Part shown: positions 25,301-38,600 of the stretch, one piece after another
Numbering within the stretch: position 1 is the stretch's first letter
How the letters are laid out: each line of letters opens with the position of its first letter
Assembly (NCBI GenBank): GCA_905250075.1
Contig: CAJNOP010000014.1
Location: forward strand, 2,267,141-2,331,140
From: Rotaria sp. Silwood1
Lineage: Eukaryota; Rotifera; Eurotatoria; Philodinida; Philodinidae
Length of the DNA stretch: 64,000 bases
Reading direction: 5' to 3'
Made by a program: the position numbers and the translations under genes
Notes under the pieces: model-generated
Told to the model about the DNA's origin: nothing
Databases searched by the model: none
What the model saw: only the letters and a program-made list of their open reading frames with translations

Positions 25301-27740
25301 TCTAGTAGTGTATATGAACAAGGTAAAAGATGTGTTTTTTACCATGACTATATCTTGCGATTGGAACGATGAAAATCATTGAAATTTTCACAAACCATTG
25401 TTTTCAACAAGACTTGTTTCTATGTAAAGTTTTAAGTCAAAATTCGAAAATACAGTTTATCTGCTAGATGATTTCAAATTGAATATATGTTTACTGGAGT
25501 TAGCTTTAAAACAAAGTTGTCTTTAAAATTTATGGATTAGCTAAGGTGGACTTGGTTAACTCTTTAATACTCAAACTAATTTTCACGTTAATGGAGCGTA
25601 AAGAAAATCGAGTCAATTTATTTTAAAAAATGTATTGAACAAGACTTCTATAAATCATTTTCTTTAAAATACTACGAAGAAAGATCTACAATGAATATAA
25701 AAACCTCTAAACTGTCATGATTTTTTTTTGGAATTACCATACTTTCTCACAAAAGACAACTTCACATTTTAATACTGTTATATATGATCAATGCTGGAAG
25801 ACGTATAATGACAAAACTCAAGCTAAAGATAGTAGAAACATGAAGAATCCATGGCACTGATTGAATCTTCTTTTTTGGTATCATTAGCTTCTCTTTACAA
25901 ATAGGATGTTGAATATTGTGGACAAGCTAGTAAATGTATGATAAAACTATGGTAGTCTTAGATTAATTTTGATTTTCTCAGTTGGGAGAAGTCTATCACA
26001 ACATTTCGACAAATTACCTTTGAATTTAGATTGCTGGACTCGGAAAACTTGCAGTCAAGTTTTGTAAAATTCAGCCATTTTCTTGAAATAAAACCAACTT
26101 GATTAAGAAAGCTCACATTAATCTAAGATCACCATTAGTCTATGCATGCATATCTATACCAGTTAATTGCAAGTATTGTCCACCATCACGATGCATCCCT
26201 AGATGGTATTATTATTTATAAAATTATTGTCTCGATAATTGCTTTGTCCGAGTTAAGAAACGAGATTAAATTTGTTCATAATTTCATTATCTTCGATTTC
26301 CAAATCTTAACTAATAGATACTTTGATCAGTAAAGCTCATTCAGTTTTATATAATTTTTGTGTCAATTAAAAGCAAAGTCGAAAAATCTCTATCCTTTTT
26401 CTGTAATATAATATTCAAAAACTATACAATAATTGTAACGATAAAGGGAAGAAGATGGGATGACAGACTGGAGGAGTAGCTTACCGCCACTCTCAGTAAT
26501 GATGTTTATTCAGTTACTTTACATCTCCAGAATATGTCTACTTCGTACACAACACATGATTATATAGGAGAGAGTAAGAGAAAGAGATGAACGTAAGAAA
26601 GGAACAAAGAGAGATAATAGAGAGGAAAGAGAAGAGGAAAATCAGTGGAGAGTGACCTCAATATCGGCACAATGATCTTTTCATTTACATTAACCTGTGA
26701 ATAACTGCAACATAGGATCAATCAATTCTAATATTAAATTTTTCTGTTAATTTCAATTTCAATATTGAAAATAATTTATCAGAAATTTTCTAATCTAATA
26801 CTTTCCTCAAGATAATTTATTTTTTGAATAATTGAGTTTTATTTTCGTATGGAAAATTAGCTGTAATAAACAACGAGAACAGATCTCGATCTATTCTTTC
26901 ATTTTTCAATCATAAAATCGATTCATGAATATATATTGACTGAATTCGGACTGGTCGAAAACGACCACTTGATGATCCTATTAAGCACACAATAATCTGT
27001 TACTTAGAGAACAGACTACACTTTGATTGGCATTATACTATATCAGAATGTCTTTAATAAATCTATTGTCTCGAGAAAAAAAACAACTATTCGTTATTCT
27101 AGATATGGTTTGATTAGATACGTTGTCGATTTGTCATGCGAAAACTAAGATTTTTATTTTATCTTTTGCATATACATCAACGAATGGGATACACGATAAA
27201 ATGTGTATTGTATTGTTTAGAATGTGAAACATGCTTGCACGTATCTGTTAATATCAAGATATGTGTTCTGTTTTCAAGAGCACAGCAACAAAAGAGAAGT
27301 TCGTATGTCGAAATGTGTTTCTTAAGACAAAAAATAGATATTTGAAATGTCACATATGTTAAAAAATTTTCTGCACAAAAAATATTATTTTTACCAGATA
27401 CAATACCCTCGTTAAAATATTCTTGGTTAAATATCTGCACTATGTTTAAATCGAAACTAACTAGTTAAATAGTTTTGATTGTAGTGACATCTGATAATAG
27501 TCTCGTATGATTTGGTCTTTCTCTCTATCCAATAAACTCACGTCATACATCACGAACACGCAATAATCATTAAAACCTATATTATAAATCTTTTTCGATG
27601 GCTTATAACTAGGTGTTAAACAAATTCATATTGGTTAAGAGCATAAAAATAATTTTATTCTAAAGGTAAGAATAAAAAACAAAAATATTAATATATGTAT
27701 TTATAACTAATCAATAATTTTTAATAGTATTTGTTAATAT
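22398..27740. other. 5.3 kb intergenic region with a dispersed repeat copy
   Basis: No gene is supported. A roughly 330-500 bp segment from about 24993 is related to a segment in SLC20 intron 11 (listed separately). GA-rich simple sequence occurs at about 26565-26640. The remaining short open frames show no domain or exon structure. Confidence 0.5.
24993..25480 (+). repeat. Dispersed non-coding repeat, copy 1
   Basis: The segment aligns by eye with 30928-31330 in the same orientation. Shared landmarks in order include CTGATTAAT, a G-A-C-TGTGTGC / GACTATGTGC block followed by ATGTAGA, AGGA(A)AATTGATTTTCGAATTT with 1-bp differences, and AAAGTTT...AAGT...AAAATC further on. Divergence looks considerable, so this is an old repeat. 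No coding capacity or clear termini are seen. Confidence 0.5.
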
Positions 27741-27757
27741 AGCCATAATAACAAAAC

Positions 27758-30700
27758 ATGATAGTAGCTCTTGAACCATATTCAATTGAAATATTATGGA
27801 TATTGATATTTGGTTTTCTGGTTGCATTTATATTAGCATTTGGTATTGGAGCAAATGATGTAGCTAACTCATTTGGTACTAGTGTTGGAAGTAAAGTATT
27901 AACATTAAAACAAGCATGTATTCTCGCAACGATATTTGAAATACTCGGATCGATTTTAATTGGTATATAATAAATGAAAAATATACTCAAATATAATTTA
28001 TTAATTAATTTTCAATTAATATTATCTAGGTGCGAAAGTATCCGATACAATACGAAAAGGTATTATTGATCCAACTTCATTTGAAAATCCTAAAGAATTA
28101 ATGCTCGGACAACTTTCATCATTAATTGGTAATTTAAATTTAATATTTATTTGTCTCAAATAAAAAAAACAAAAATAATTCTTTTAGGTTGTTGTATTTG
28201 GTTATTAGTTGCAACATTTTTTAATTTGCCAGTATCAGGTACACATAGTATTGTAGGTGGAACAATTGGTTTTGCTCTTATATCTCAAGGTTCACGAAGT
28301 ATAAAATGGAGTGTATTTGCTACTATTGGTATATTGAAAAATAATTTATTTTATAATTATATTTTGATTTATAAAATATAATAGGAGCTTCATGGTTTGT
28401 TTCACCTGTATTAGCTGGTCTTATATCAATAGTTGTTTTTATAATGATTCGGAAGTTTATTCTTGAACGAGTAAGTTGTTTTTCTTTTTCTGTTTTTAAT
28501 ATTGATTTAATAATCAAACTATGTTTCTTTTTCTTGTTTTCTATTTAGAGTAATCAAATGGATGTTGCTCTTCGTTGGTTACCAGTTTTTTATGGTGTTA
28601 CTATTATGATAAATGTCTTTTCAATAATTCATTCAGCACCACCAAGTTTGTTGTTAGAGAAATTCATTTTGATCATTACAATTGTTTTTAACAATTTAGT
28701 TTTATATTTCGATCGTATTCCATTATGGGGAAATATTATAATAACTATTGGTACTGGCCTTATAATTGGTCTTATTGTTCTTCTACTTGTTAAACCACGT
28801 TTAAAAAAAAGCATTGAAGGTGAAATTATAGTTAACTTTTTTTTCAAACAAAACACTTTAGTGGTTTTTTTTTGTTACTTATTGGTTTTTTTTAGCAACA
28901 TTAAGAAAAAAACGTGGACCAGAAAATACAGAAGAAAAACCACAATTAACTAAAACAGAAGGTCGATTTGAAACATATACAGGTAATTATAATTTTTGTT
29001 TTTTTTTATTTATAAATTAAAAATAAAGAAAATTTTTTTAAAAGATTTTAATGTAAAAGTAAGTGTATGATTATTGAAGCTCTTGATCAAACAAAAACAA
29101 AAAAATTTATAACCTTCTTTAGAAATGATCTATATTCAGCTCTTACAAATTATTTTACTAATCGTAATGCTTATTATTAGCTCTTATTAAAAATCTTTGG
29201 TCGTAGGCTTTCCAAGGGAAAATAAATCATGAAAATATTCTGAACAATTTTAAGCGATTAACATAATGATATAAGACAAATTTATGTTATTTATAATCCT
29301 GAAATAAAAAAACTATCAATTAAATTGCGAGAAAGTTCATTATAAAGACTATGCTATTAGTTTTTATAAGAGCGTGAAAATCTACTATTAACAAACTTTC
29401 GGAATGTCGAAGAACTCATTCTAAATTATTTCTTAATTTAAAAGGTTAGATATTAAATTAGAAAATAAATTAGAAAACAAATATCATTTAAATCGCTTGA
29501 ATTATTTCAGAAATATTCTTAATGAACTTAAAAAAAGACTACCTTCTTTTAACATAAATCATTTTCTTAATTTTTATCTCATTAAATTTAGTAAGTCGTC
29601 TTGAAAATGTTAATACCAGTGATAAAGAAACTCAAATTGATCATATATCAATGCTTAAAGAATATGATTTAATACGTTATCAACAACAACATCCTGATCA
29701 ATTTCGTCCTTATGGTAAATCTTTAATTATGATTATTTTGCTTTTTTTTTTTTATATTTATACTTAAAATCTTTATAGTTGAAATGCAACGCATACGAAA
29801 AGATTCTGAAACATCCAATTCTGGATTTAGTGCAATTGCACGTGCACGTCGAGAAAATGAGCGTCTTCGTAGTGAAATACTTCCTTCAGATAATGCTAAT
29901 ATAATGGCACATAGAAATGTAACAAATCCAACAGTTATTCGTGAAGTAATAAAATTCAAAAGAAAATAAATTATCTTGAATATTTTTATTTTATAAGAAA
30001 ACAAAAATTTATCGTTTACCACAATATCCAAATTCACCTAGTATTCCAGGTGCAGCACCTAATGAAAATAAAAGTTTATTATTTGCTTCTGGTAATTGAT
30101 TTTAGTTTTTTTTTCCTCGTATAAATTTTAATTATATATATTAATTATTAGATGATGATAATATCTCAACAACATCAGTGAATCATCTGAGTTCAAACGA
30201 AGATTTAGATGAAATCGAAGATAAAATGCCAGAAATATTACCAAAAAAAGTTTGCTGTTATTGTTGTTGTTTGATAATTAGAACGATGGTTTTTTTCTTT
30301 TTTTAGAAAAAAGTTGATACAACGAATGATTCAGTAGAAATTGCTAGTATTTTCAAATATTTACAAATTCTTACAGCTATATTCGGTGCATTTGCTCATG
30401 GTGGAAATGATGTCAGGTAGAAGAAAAACTGTATTAATACATTAAATTATTGTTTTTTTTTTGTCTGAACACTTACGAGTTGTTACTAGATGAAATAAAG
30501 ATTTCGACCTACGACTTATATAAAAGTTAGAGAAGAAAAAATATAGTAATTTGAATTAAGAATTATTTAATCCTTTGAGTACTTTATATGTGGTTTTTTT
30601 TAAAGATACTTTTCCAGTGACTTTAATTGAATTCATGTTTTCTCACAAAAGCTGATTACTCGCAACATTGTCACGAAAGCATGGTATTCTTTTAGCCATT

Positions 30701-32394
30701 GTATGTTATTTCAATATCGAAAAGTTTTTAAAAAGTATTCTCACTGCAGGATGTGGTCAATCTATTAATCGCCTCTATGTTTAAAAAAAAAAGGAAGATA
30801 GCACCAAATAAATTGCAATTTTATATACTTATAAAGTATACTAGAGTCAGTCTAACCAAGTTAGATTGTCTATGAAATCTATGCTATCCAAATTTATTTA
30901 CATATGTAGTCCATACACAATATAGTTGCCGTGGCTCATGAGGAAAGTTCCCCAACTGATTAATGACTTTGGACTCTGGACTATGTGCATCATGTAGACT
31001 ATAATAAGCGATGAATATCTTCATAATAGTTCAAACACTTCGTTTATTGCTGAGGAGATACTACATTTTTATGATAATTTTCAAGTTAACGCCGTGATCT
31101 CGTCAATGAAAACAGGAGAATTGATTTTCGAATTTCGAATGGAAACTTTGTACAGAGAAAGATTTTAATGAAAATAATTTATTGTTACAGTTTAAGATCT
31201 TTTGATTTGCTTCTGTCCGGAAATAAACACATCGAATCTGTCGCTGTGTATGAATGACATGAATATAAAGGTTTATCTATGCAAAGTTTCAAGTGGAAAT
31301 TTGAAAATCAATTTTTCAGATGTTTTCGAGATCAGATGATTCATAACATATTAGAATCTACATGTTGCATAATGGTCCAACTCAACAGGAATTAATCCGT
31401 TTGGAAATGTTGCTCATGTGTGACTAAGTTATTCGACATGTATCTACGCAAGGTGGCCTGTTCAAACATAAGTACCACCGGTCATGGATTATTTTTTTGA
31501 TCGTATGATGACTATTTTGTGATATACATCTGCTTTTATAGTTAGTCAATATGTATGAGAAGCGCAAGCACTCTGTGTCAGCAGCCAGTCTTGTATCGAG
31601 AACTACAGCTAGTATTAGCTACATGGAAGGTATCGAATTATTGAGTCTGCTGATAGGTAGAACACCATACCGTAAGGTAGTTGAATGGCAAGGATATTTT
31701 TCCTTTCTATGCATAATATATTCCATTTAAAATCCGTTTACAGTTCTATGTAAGATAGTGAGATAATATAATTATGTTGTCTAATTTCTAAATGTTCATG
31801 TGCGGTCTTCACATTTAAGAGTATTATCCATTATTGAATTAATGAAATATCTATTTTATTATTCTTATTCAATATATTTCTTTTTTTTTTCTTGTTATTA
31901 AAGTAATGCAATTGGTCCATTGATTGGTCTTTGGTTAATATACGTCGAAGGTACTGTTGTTGCACGATCATCAACACCACTTTGGGTACTTTTCTATGGT
32001 GGTCTTGGAATATCGGTTGGTCTTTGGGTTTGGGGTCGTCGTGTTATTCGAACAATTGGTGAAGATTTAACAAAAATTACGCCATCAAGGTATAATATTT
32101 ATTTTATATAAAGGTATTTTCACAAAAACTATTGATGTTGTTTTTTTCCATAGTGGTTTTGTTATTGAAATTTCAACTGCATTTACAGTACTTGTTGCAT
32201 CGAATTTATCAATTCCTATAAGTACAACTCATTGTAAAGTTGGTAGTGTTGTAGCTATTGGTCGTGTTCGTTCAAAACAAAGTGTTGATTGGTCTTTATT
32301 TCGCAATATTATTGTGGCATGGATTGTCACAGTTCCTGTAACTGGTGGAATTGCTGCTGGTGTTATGGCTCTTCTTCGTTTTGCCTTTATATAG
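27758..32394 (+). CDS. SLC20A2: Sodium-dependent phosphate cotransporter, PiT/SLC20 family
   Basis: Plasma-membrane Na+/inorganic phosphate symporter. Thirteen exons join in phase: 27758-27962, 28030-28128, 28188-28328, 28385-28470, 28549-28819, 28896-28982, 29592-29714, 29779-29945, 29998-30091, 30152-30249, 30307-30416, 31904-32089 and 32154-32394. They give 635 aa, in line with vertebrate PiT1/PiT2 (about 650-680). The two inverted halves carry the PHO-4 signatures: [16 protein letters not shown] (31-46) and GGNDVSNAIGP (489-499). Other hallmarks are [12 protein letters not shown] in the first half and [13 protein letters not shown] in the second. About eleven to twelve hydrophobic segments flank a large hydrophilic cytosolic loop (about 270-470) rich in charged residues, as is normal in this family. 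PiT1 and PiT2 are vertebrate paralogues, so the symbol is nominal. Introns 6 (609 bp) and 11 (1487 bp) are long; the rest are about 50-80 bp. XRCC5 follows 286 bp downstream on the same strand. Confidence 0.95.
30417..31903 (+). other. Long eleventh intron of SLC20 containing a dispersed repeat
   Basis: The donor GTAGAA and acceptor TTATTAAAG are set by the conserved GGNDV|SNAIGP junction. The intron is 1487 bp and holds copy 2 of the repeat at about 30928-31330. No alternative exon is evident. Confidence 0.7.
30928..31330 (+). repeat. Dispersed non-coding repeat, copy 2 (intronic)
   Basis: This is the counterpart of the segment at 24993-25480 in the same orientation, sharing blocks such as AACTGATTAATGA, ATGTGCATCATGTAGA and GAATTGATTTTCGAATTTCG. 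It lies inside SLC20 intron 11. A further partial match may lie at about 33300-33400 (GGTGAATATCTTCA) in XRCC5 intron 2. Confidence 0.5.
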
Positions 32395-32680
32395 AAGATT
32401 TTCATTTCCAAACCATTAATACACAGAATTAACAATACAGTTTTTATCCATGATTTCTTCTCTTATCACCCTGTAGTATCAAACATAGGAATCATTTCGT
32501 TTTCTTTTTTTTGCTTCTCGTTTTGTATTACGCTTTGTTATGTAAGCGTGTTTTTCTATTTGAACACATCAATCTTGATAGATACTTATTAACATAGTCA
32601 GTCGCTGATGAATGAAAACGTGACAAAGTTCTTCTAGATTAGATTGATAAAAAAACAGAACAACAAACCAAACGAGCAAC
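32395..32680 (+). other. 286-bp spacer between SLC20 and XRCC5
   Basis: The spacer between two same-strand genes must hold the SLC20 3' end and the XRCC5 5' end. I see no exact AATAAA in it (AATACA at about 32418 is the nearest variant). A CTTCTAG acceptor-like site ends at 32637, 43 nt before the XRCC5 start. This spacing would suit a compact two-gene transcription unit resolved by spliced-leader trans-splicing, which bdelloids are known to use, but that is inference. Confidence 0.4.
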
Positions 32681-35600
32681 ATGGCTTATAATAAAGTAAT
32701 TATCTATAATTGAATATTTGCTTATTTTTGTTTTTTTTTATTTATAGGAAGCATTAGCTCTGGTAATAGATATTGGTATTGGCATGTCTCAAGCAGCACC
32801 AGGATTTGATTCACCTTTACAAATAGCAAGTGATATACTTCAAATGATTGTTCAGAGAAAAGTATGTTTACGCAGCTCTATTAAACTTTTACTGATTGAT
32901 TAATAAATCTATGGTAGGCAAACACTAAAAAAAATTCTCTACATCATTTAAAGATTTTATCCGAAATTTTACTTTCATAATTAGTATGACGATCAATAGT
33001 AGTCATTTGTATATATGGACTAGACAGTTTCGGTCCCAGGACGAAAAACAACTAGTTTCGCTCATGTCTAGTCACTTGTGAAGTGAGTAAGTTAATCACT
33101 TAGTAGATATATTAAGTTTACTACTGAATAAAGACAAAGTTTATAGATATTGTAGAGAAATTAACAACTTTGCTTACAATATGACTATTAGACTTTTTTA
33201 ATGCCAATAATAATCTGCATCTTTAAAAAACAAAATACTCACCCAAATTTCTATCGTTATTATGGACGTTAGATCCTGTAAATCATAGATCGGTACTTTG
33301 CGATGGATTTTTACGACACTCAAATCATCGGTGAATATCTTCAAAACAGTTTATTTGTAACTTTTCAAAAAACTTTAATAACCATGGAGATGAATGCATG
33401 AAACCATTTTATAGCATAATTATTATGAAAGATTTGAACGATCTGACATCTATCACAATGGTAGAAAATTGCTACCTTTTCTACAATGTTGATAAACTTT
33501 GTTCTTAGAAATAAAAACTTACTACTCTTCTCTCTTCAGTATGGAATAAATTTATTTTTATTAAGTTTAATCAATAAGGGATTTACAGACTTTTATAAAG
33601 TAACTATGGCTTTTCGGACACCTTTTAGTATCTTATGCATGCAACTCCATGAGCTTCAATTAATAATTTGCTAATCCTCATAACTTCTAGATTCAATAAA
33701 TTAATTTTGTTGCCTTAAATTTCATAGCATGACATAAACTTAGACAATTTTGAAAATCATTGCATAAGACGAGTGCCAAAAGATATCTCTCACCATATAC
33801 ATATATAAATATGAATAGTGCATATTACACTGCAGAGTTTATTCCATCTATTCAGACTGAATGTTAGTTTCAATTAAAATCAGATTTGTGAACTATTCAT
33901 GTCACACGTTTTTTACACTACCGTCAGTATGACGCACATTATGTCGAAGAGTCTATCAATGGTTTTTGTTGGGTTCGAACCATATGACTTGATTTTATCT
34001 TTTGTTTAAATAGATGTTTCAAGAGAGTAAAGACGAATTAGCATTGATTTTATATGGTTCTGATGAAACAAATAATGATTTAGCAGATGAAAATAATTAT
34101 CAAAACATTAATGTTGCATTTTCCTTATCACCTGCTAATTGGCATTTATTTGAAGAAATACAAAAAATAAAACCAGGCAATGGTCCAGCTGATTGTAAGT
34201 GAACGTAAAAAAAAATAAGAAACAAGAATTTAAATATAAAATTCATATTAATAATCATTTTTTTTAGTGGTTGACGCAATCGTTGTTGCTGCTGATCATC
34301 TTCGTCGTGAAACTGAGTAAAGAAAAGAGAGAGAGAGAGAGAGAGAAAAAAGAACTTTCTATTCGTCAATGAATTTTATCACTTTTTTTTAAAGAGGAAA
34401 ACGTGGTTTTGTTGCTAAACGTATTTTGTTATTTACAAATGCTGCAACACCATTCAATGATCATAGTCTAAAAATAATTCTTGATTCACTTCGACGTCAA
34501 GATATTATTGTTGATGCTATTGGTCCTACATGGGGTCAGCAAGATGAAGAAGATCATAATGAAGAAAATCATCGATCAGATTCACCTACAGAAACAAACA
34601 AACCTGATGATGATAATAATGAGAATTCAGCTAGTAATCGTCATACAACAAATGGTCTTCATTATAAAAGTCCAAAAAAACCATTAACTCAACAACAACA
34701 AACTGGTATTCGTATTATTAATGATATTGTTAATACAACAGAAGGAACTTTATTTACATTTCGGTATGAAATAAAAACAATAAGATTCAACTTTGTTATA
34801 TAGGCCATTTCAGGCAGTATGGAACACATTCACTTTTAAGCTGACTTCCATTCTTTACAAAGGTTATTTTTCTGAACAAGTTCATTTAACATAGACATAT
34901 CTAAAAATGTCGGTTCTTTCAGCTGATTATTAATTAAAAGTAGTTAACTAATCAACTAACAAGTAGTAAATAAATTAAAGAGAAGTCATTAATTGAAAGT
35001 AGCTAATTAATTAAAAAGTGATTAATGAATGTCTCTCTAACCATACGATAAAAAAAAAACTCTGAAACCTTCAGGAAAGACTCTACAATACGAATTGCAT
35101 CTATGGTGAGAGTTTCAGCAAGATCGGCCGCCAAGAAACTTCCTTGTAGAATATTAGTTTTTTAGAGATTCTAAAGAAAGGTGTATCCTGTATTCGTACT
35201 CCGTCACATCATTAACGAAATAGTAAATCGATGTTTCTAAGAAATTTATGGATGCTCCGTAGATCAAAAAATTTTCTATTCTAAGAATTTGTCTAGAGAA
35301 CACACCATTTAGTTTCAGAAATACTGCAACAAATTGGATTTTTTATTAAATTAAAATGCATGAAGTGAAATTTGATGCTCTTGTTCTTTGTGTTACGTAT
35401 CTAACGCTAGGTTTTTACTGATAACTGGTCTGAACGAAGGTCTCTAGCGATCAAAATAGATGTGTTTTCTTAATTTTCCAAAGTCATGTTACTAATGAAT
35501 GATTCGATGCATATATTCATTTGTTTTAGTGAAGCATTAACGATTCTTACTGTTCATCAATCAAAAGTTGTTAAACCAACAGCAACAAAATATATTATGC

Positions 35601-38600
35601 AATTAGCTGATCTTAAATTACATATTTGTACTTATATTCAGGTTTGAAAATATTTACAAAAAAAAATAATTATTTTCCAATCATTTTATTCGTTTTTAAT
35701 TAGGTTAAAGATAATAAACCAGGAATATTTCGTTTAAAAAAAGTTTATGCACGTGATCCAACAACAGAAATTAAAATTGATCGTGGTCGTTATACAAAAG
35801 ATGAACAAGATCAAGAAATTGAAAAAGAAGAATTAACTGATGGATTTCGTTATGGTACAACATTTGTACCTATTAATAAAGAAACACTCGACGACATGAA
35901 ATATCAAAGTGAAAAATGTTTTTCAATTATTGGATTTTCTGATGCTAATATGGTTTATTTATTTTTTTGTCTTGTATTATTAAATTCATTGTTTGAAATT
36001 ATTTTGATTAGATGCGACGAAGTCTTTACTTAGGTGATACAGTTTATGAAGTTATTGCAGAACCTGATTATGAAGTAAGTGATCTTCTTTCGTAATGACT
36101 TTGTGAAAAATAAATATTGATTCATCCTTATTGATCAGTACTCGTCTTTTTGTTTTTTATATTAAAAATGAAGTTCAGATAAGAATAAATTTTGGATGTC
36201 TAATGTTAAAAATCTTTTCGACAAAGAATCTTGTTGTTTAATTATAGCTCACTAATGAAGAGCATGAAAAGAAGAAATAACTTTTCAATAATCCTTCGTT
36301 CGTTTATCGAAGTCGACCAGCACTTAGTTCAAAGTTCCGATCAAATAAGCAAAAGAACTGTTTGAAAAGATCCGAACTAGAAATCAACTCGTCGACTTTT
36401 ATTCGCTTATGAATGAGACATCATAGACTTTCTAGATAGAATACTCTAAAAGCTACTGTTAAAAGTTACTTTACGTCAAAATTTCTGAAAAAAAAGGTGA
36501 AAACAATCTTAGTAAAAGTCTAGGCTTTTTTAGGTGTTTCATTTCTCTCGAACGTACTCTATGTACGACTTCATGGACGATTATGTTTCATATTTTATGT
36601 ATTTTTGTTTTTCTTTTAGGAAGAAGGTCAAGTATTTGCTGGTCTTGTTCAAGCAATGTATGATACAAATACAGTTGCTATTGTACGTAAATGTTTTAGT
36701 GAAAGAAGTTCACCTGAATTAGGATTTTTACGTCCACATATTGCTCACGATCATATTGTAAGTATGAAATTGAAGCTTTTTTTTTTTAAATTAATACAAT
36801 GAAGATAAACTTGTCTTTTTTCTCACTAGTGTATGTATTATGTTAAATTACCATTTGGAGAAGATGTACGTGAATTTGATTTTGATAATCTTGATGGTAT
36901 TAAACGAAATCAACCGAGTGATGAACAGTTAAAAACTATTGATAATTTAATTACAACAATGGATTTGACACATGCTGATCAAGGGTAAGAATTTAAGAAA
37001 ATAGAAAAAAAGAAAAATGAATTATTTCTATTTAATAGAGGTGAAGAAGCATTTCGACCAGAACTTATTTTTAATCCATATATTCAACGAATGTTTCAAG
37101 TATGTATATCATTTTTGTTGTATGATTTTATTTCAATTAAAAATCATTGTAGTCTATTGCTCGACGTGCTGTAACACCTGAAGAACCATTATCATTATCA
37201 AATTCAATTATGGAAATGAATGATACATTAATTCGATCGATTGCTTCAAAGAGTAAACGAACATTAGATACACTTCATGAACAATTTACTCTTCGAGATA
37301 CTGAACGTCGACAAAAAATAACAACCGGTGATCAACTTTTTGGTAATGTTGATAAGTAAGAAAAAACATCCGAAAAAAGAAGGATTTATCATACAAAGAG
37401 AATATTTTCTTATTTTTTAGCTCAACGAAAAAAATGCGTCTTGAAGAAAATGAAAATGTTGAAGAACTTACAACAGATTCAACATCATTTGAAGCACAAT
37501 TAGCTGCAAAAAAGAAAGCAGCAATACGAACTATTGGTACAATAACACCAGTTGAAGATTTTAAGATTTTAATTGAACAAGGTTCAACATCATTTACTGA
37601 ACTATGTCAACAAATGTCTACACTTATAGTTGAATTTATTAATAATTCACGTGGTGATGCATTATTTGATAAAGCTTTACAATGTATACAATGTTTACGT
37701 GAAATATGTATTCAAAAATTAGAACCAAAAATATTTAATGGTTTATTAATTTCAATTAAAAAACAAGCAGCCAATAGTGATGGAAGAAAAGATTTTTGGA
37801 AAAAAATTGTTGATGGTATGTGATCGATGAAGTAAAAAGAAGAGGGAGCTCGTTATAATATAGAGTAGAATTTTAAAAAAAAACTATGAGTAAGATAGTT
37901 TTAGTTCCACCTGCATTGAGTCTATGCCTTGAACCATCATGTTTTCATTGGGAGTGATATCTGTTATGTTTGTGTAAAACGTACATTAAACTTCATATAG
38001 TGTTAAGATTTTTCAGATCTAAAATTGTTTATCTATTTTTACGTTGAGATTATATAAATGTTAATGAGAAATGAATATGATCTGACTGAAATACGAAAAC
38101 TTTATCGAGACAAAGAAGTAGTATTTAACTTAGCATTGAGAAAATTGTGAACAAGAATAGTCATGTGTATTATAAAAGTTTTAATAGAAATTCTAAAGAG
38201 ATCAAAGTACTGTGCTGAAGAAAATTCGATGTATTAACGGAATCAAGATAATCATACAATAATTATGATCAATGTTACCAAGAGTTCGTTAGTTAGGTTA
38301 AAACATGCATCATCCAACATACTACACCACTTATGAGTTCATGTCTTGAGCGTATAAAAAGGCTCTCTAAACTAATATAACTTTCAAAGACTTCTGTTCG
38401 ATAGCCTTTCTCTAGAGACTTACGATAGTTTTGTGGAATTGTCACTATAGGACACAGTACTAACAATTGAATTAAACAAAAAAAAAATTTGACATTATAT
38501 TTTGTCTATTACTTTCAGTTAAAACGATCAAAAAAGTTTCGAGTTTTTGGATTTCGAATGTTTCAGGAAGGAAACAATCATGTTGACTGAAACACTTCTA

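Noticed and set aside
33965-33985. tRNA-like B-box (GGGTTCGAACC) in XRCC5 intron 2
   Set aside because: No A-box, anticodon arm or acceptor-stem pairing could be found around it, so it is a chance match.
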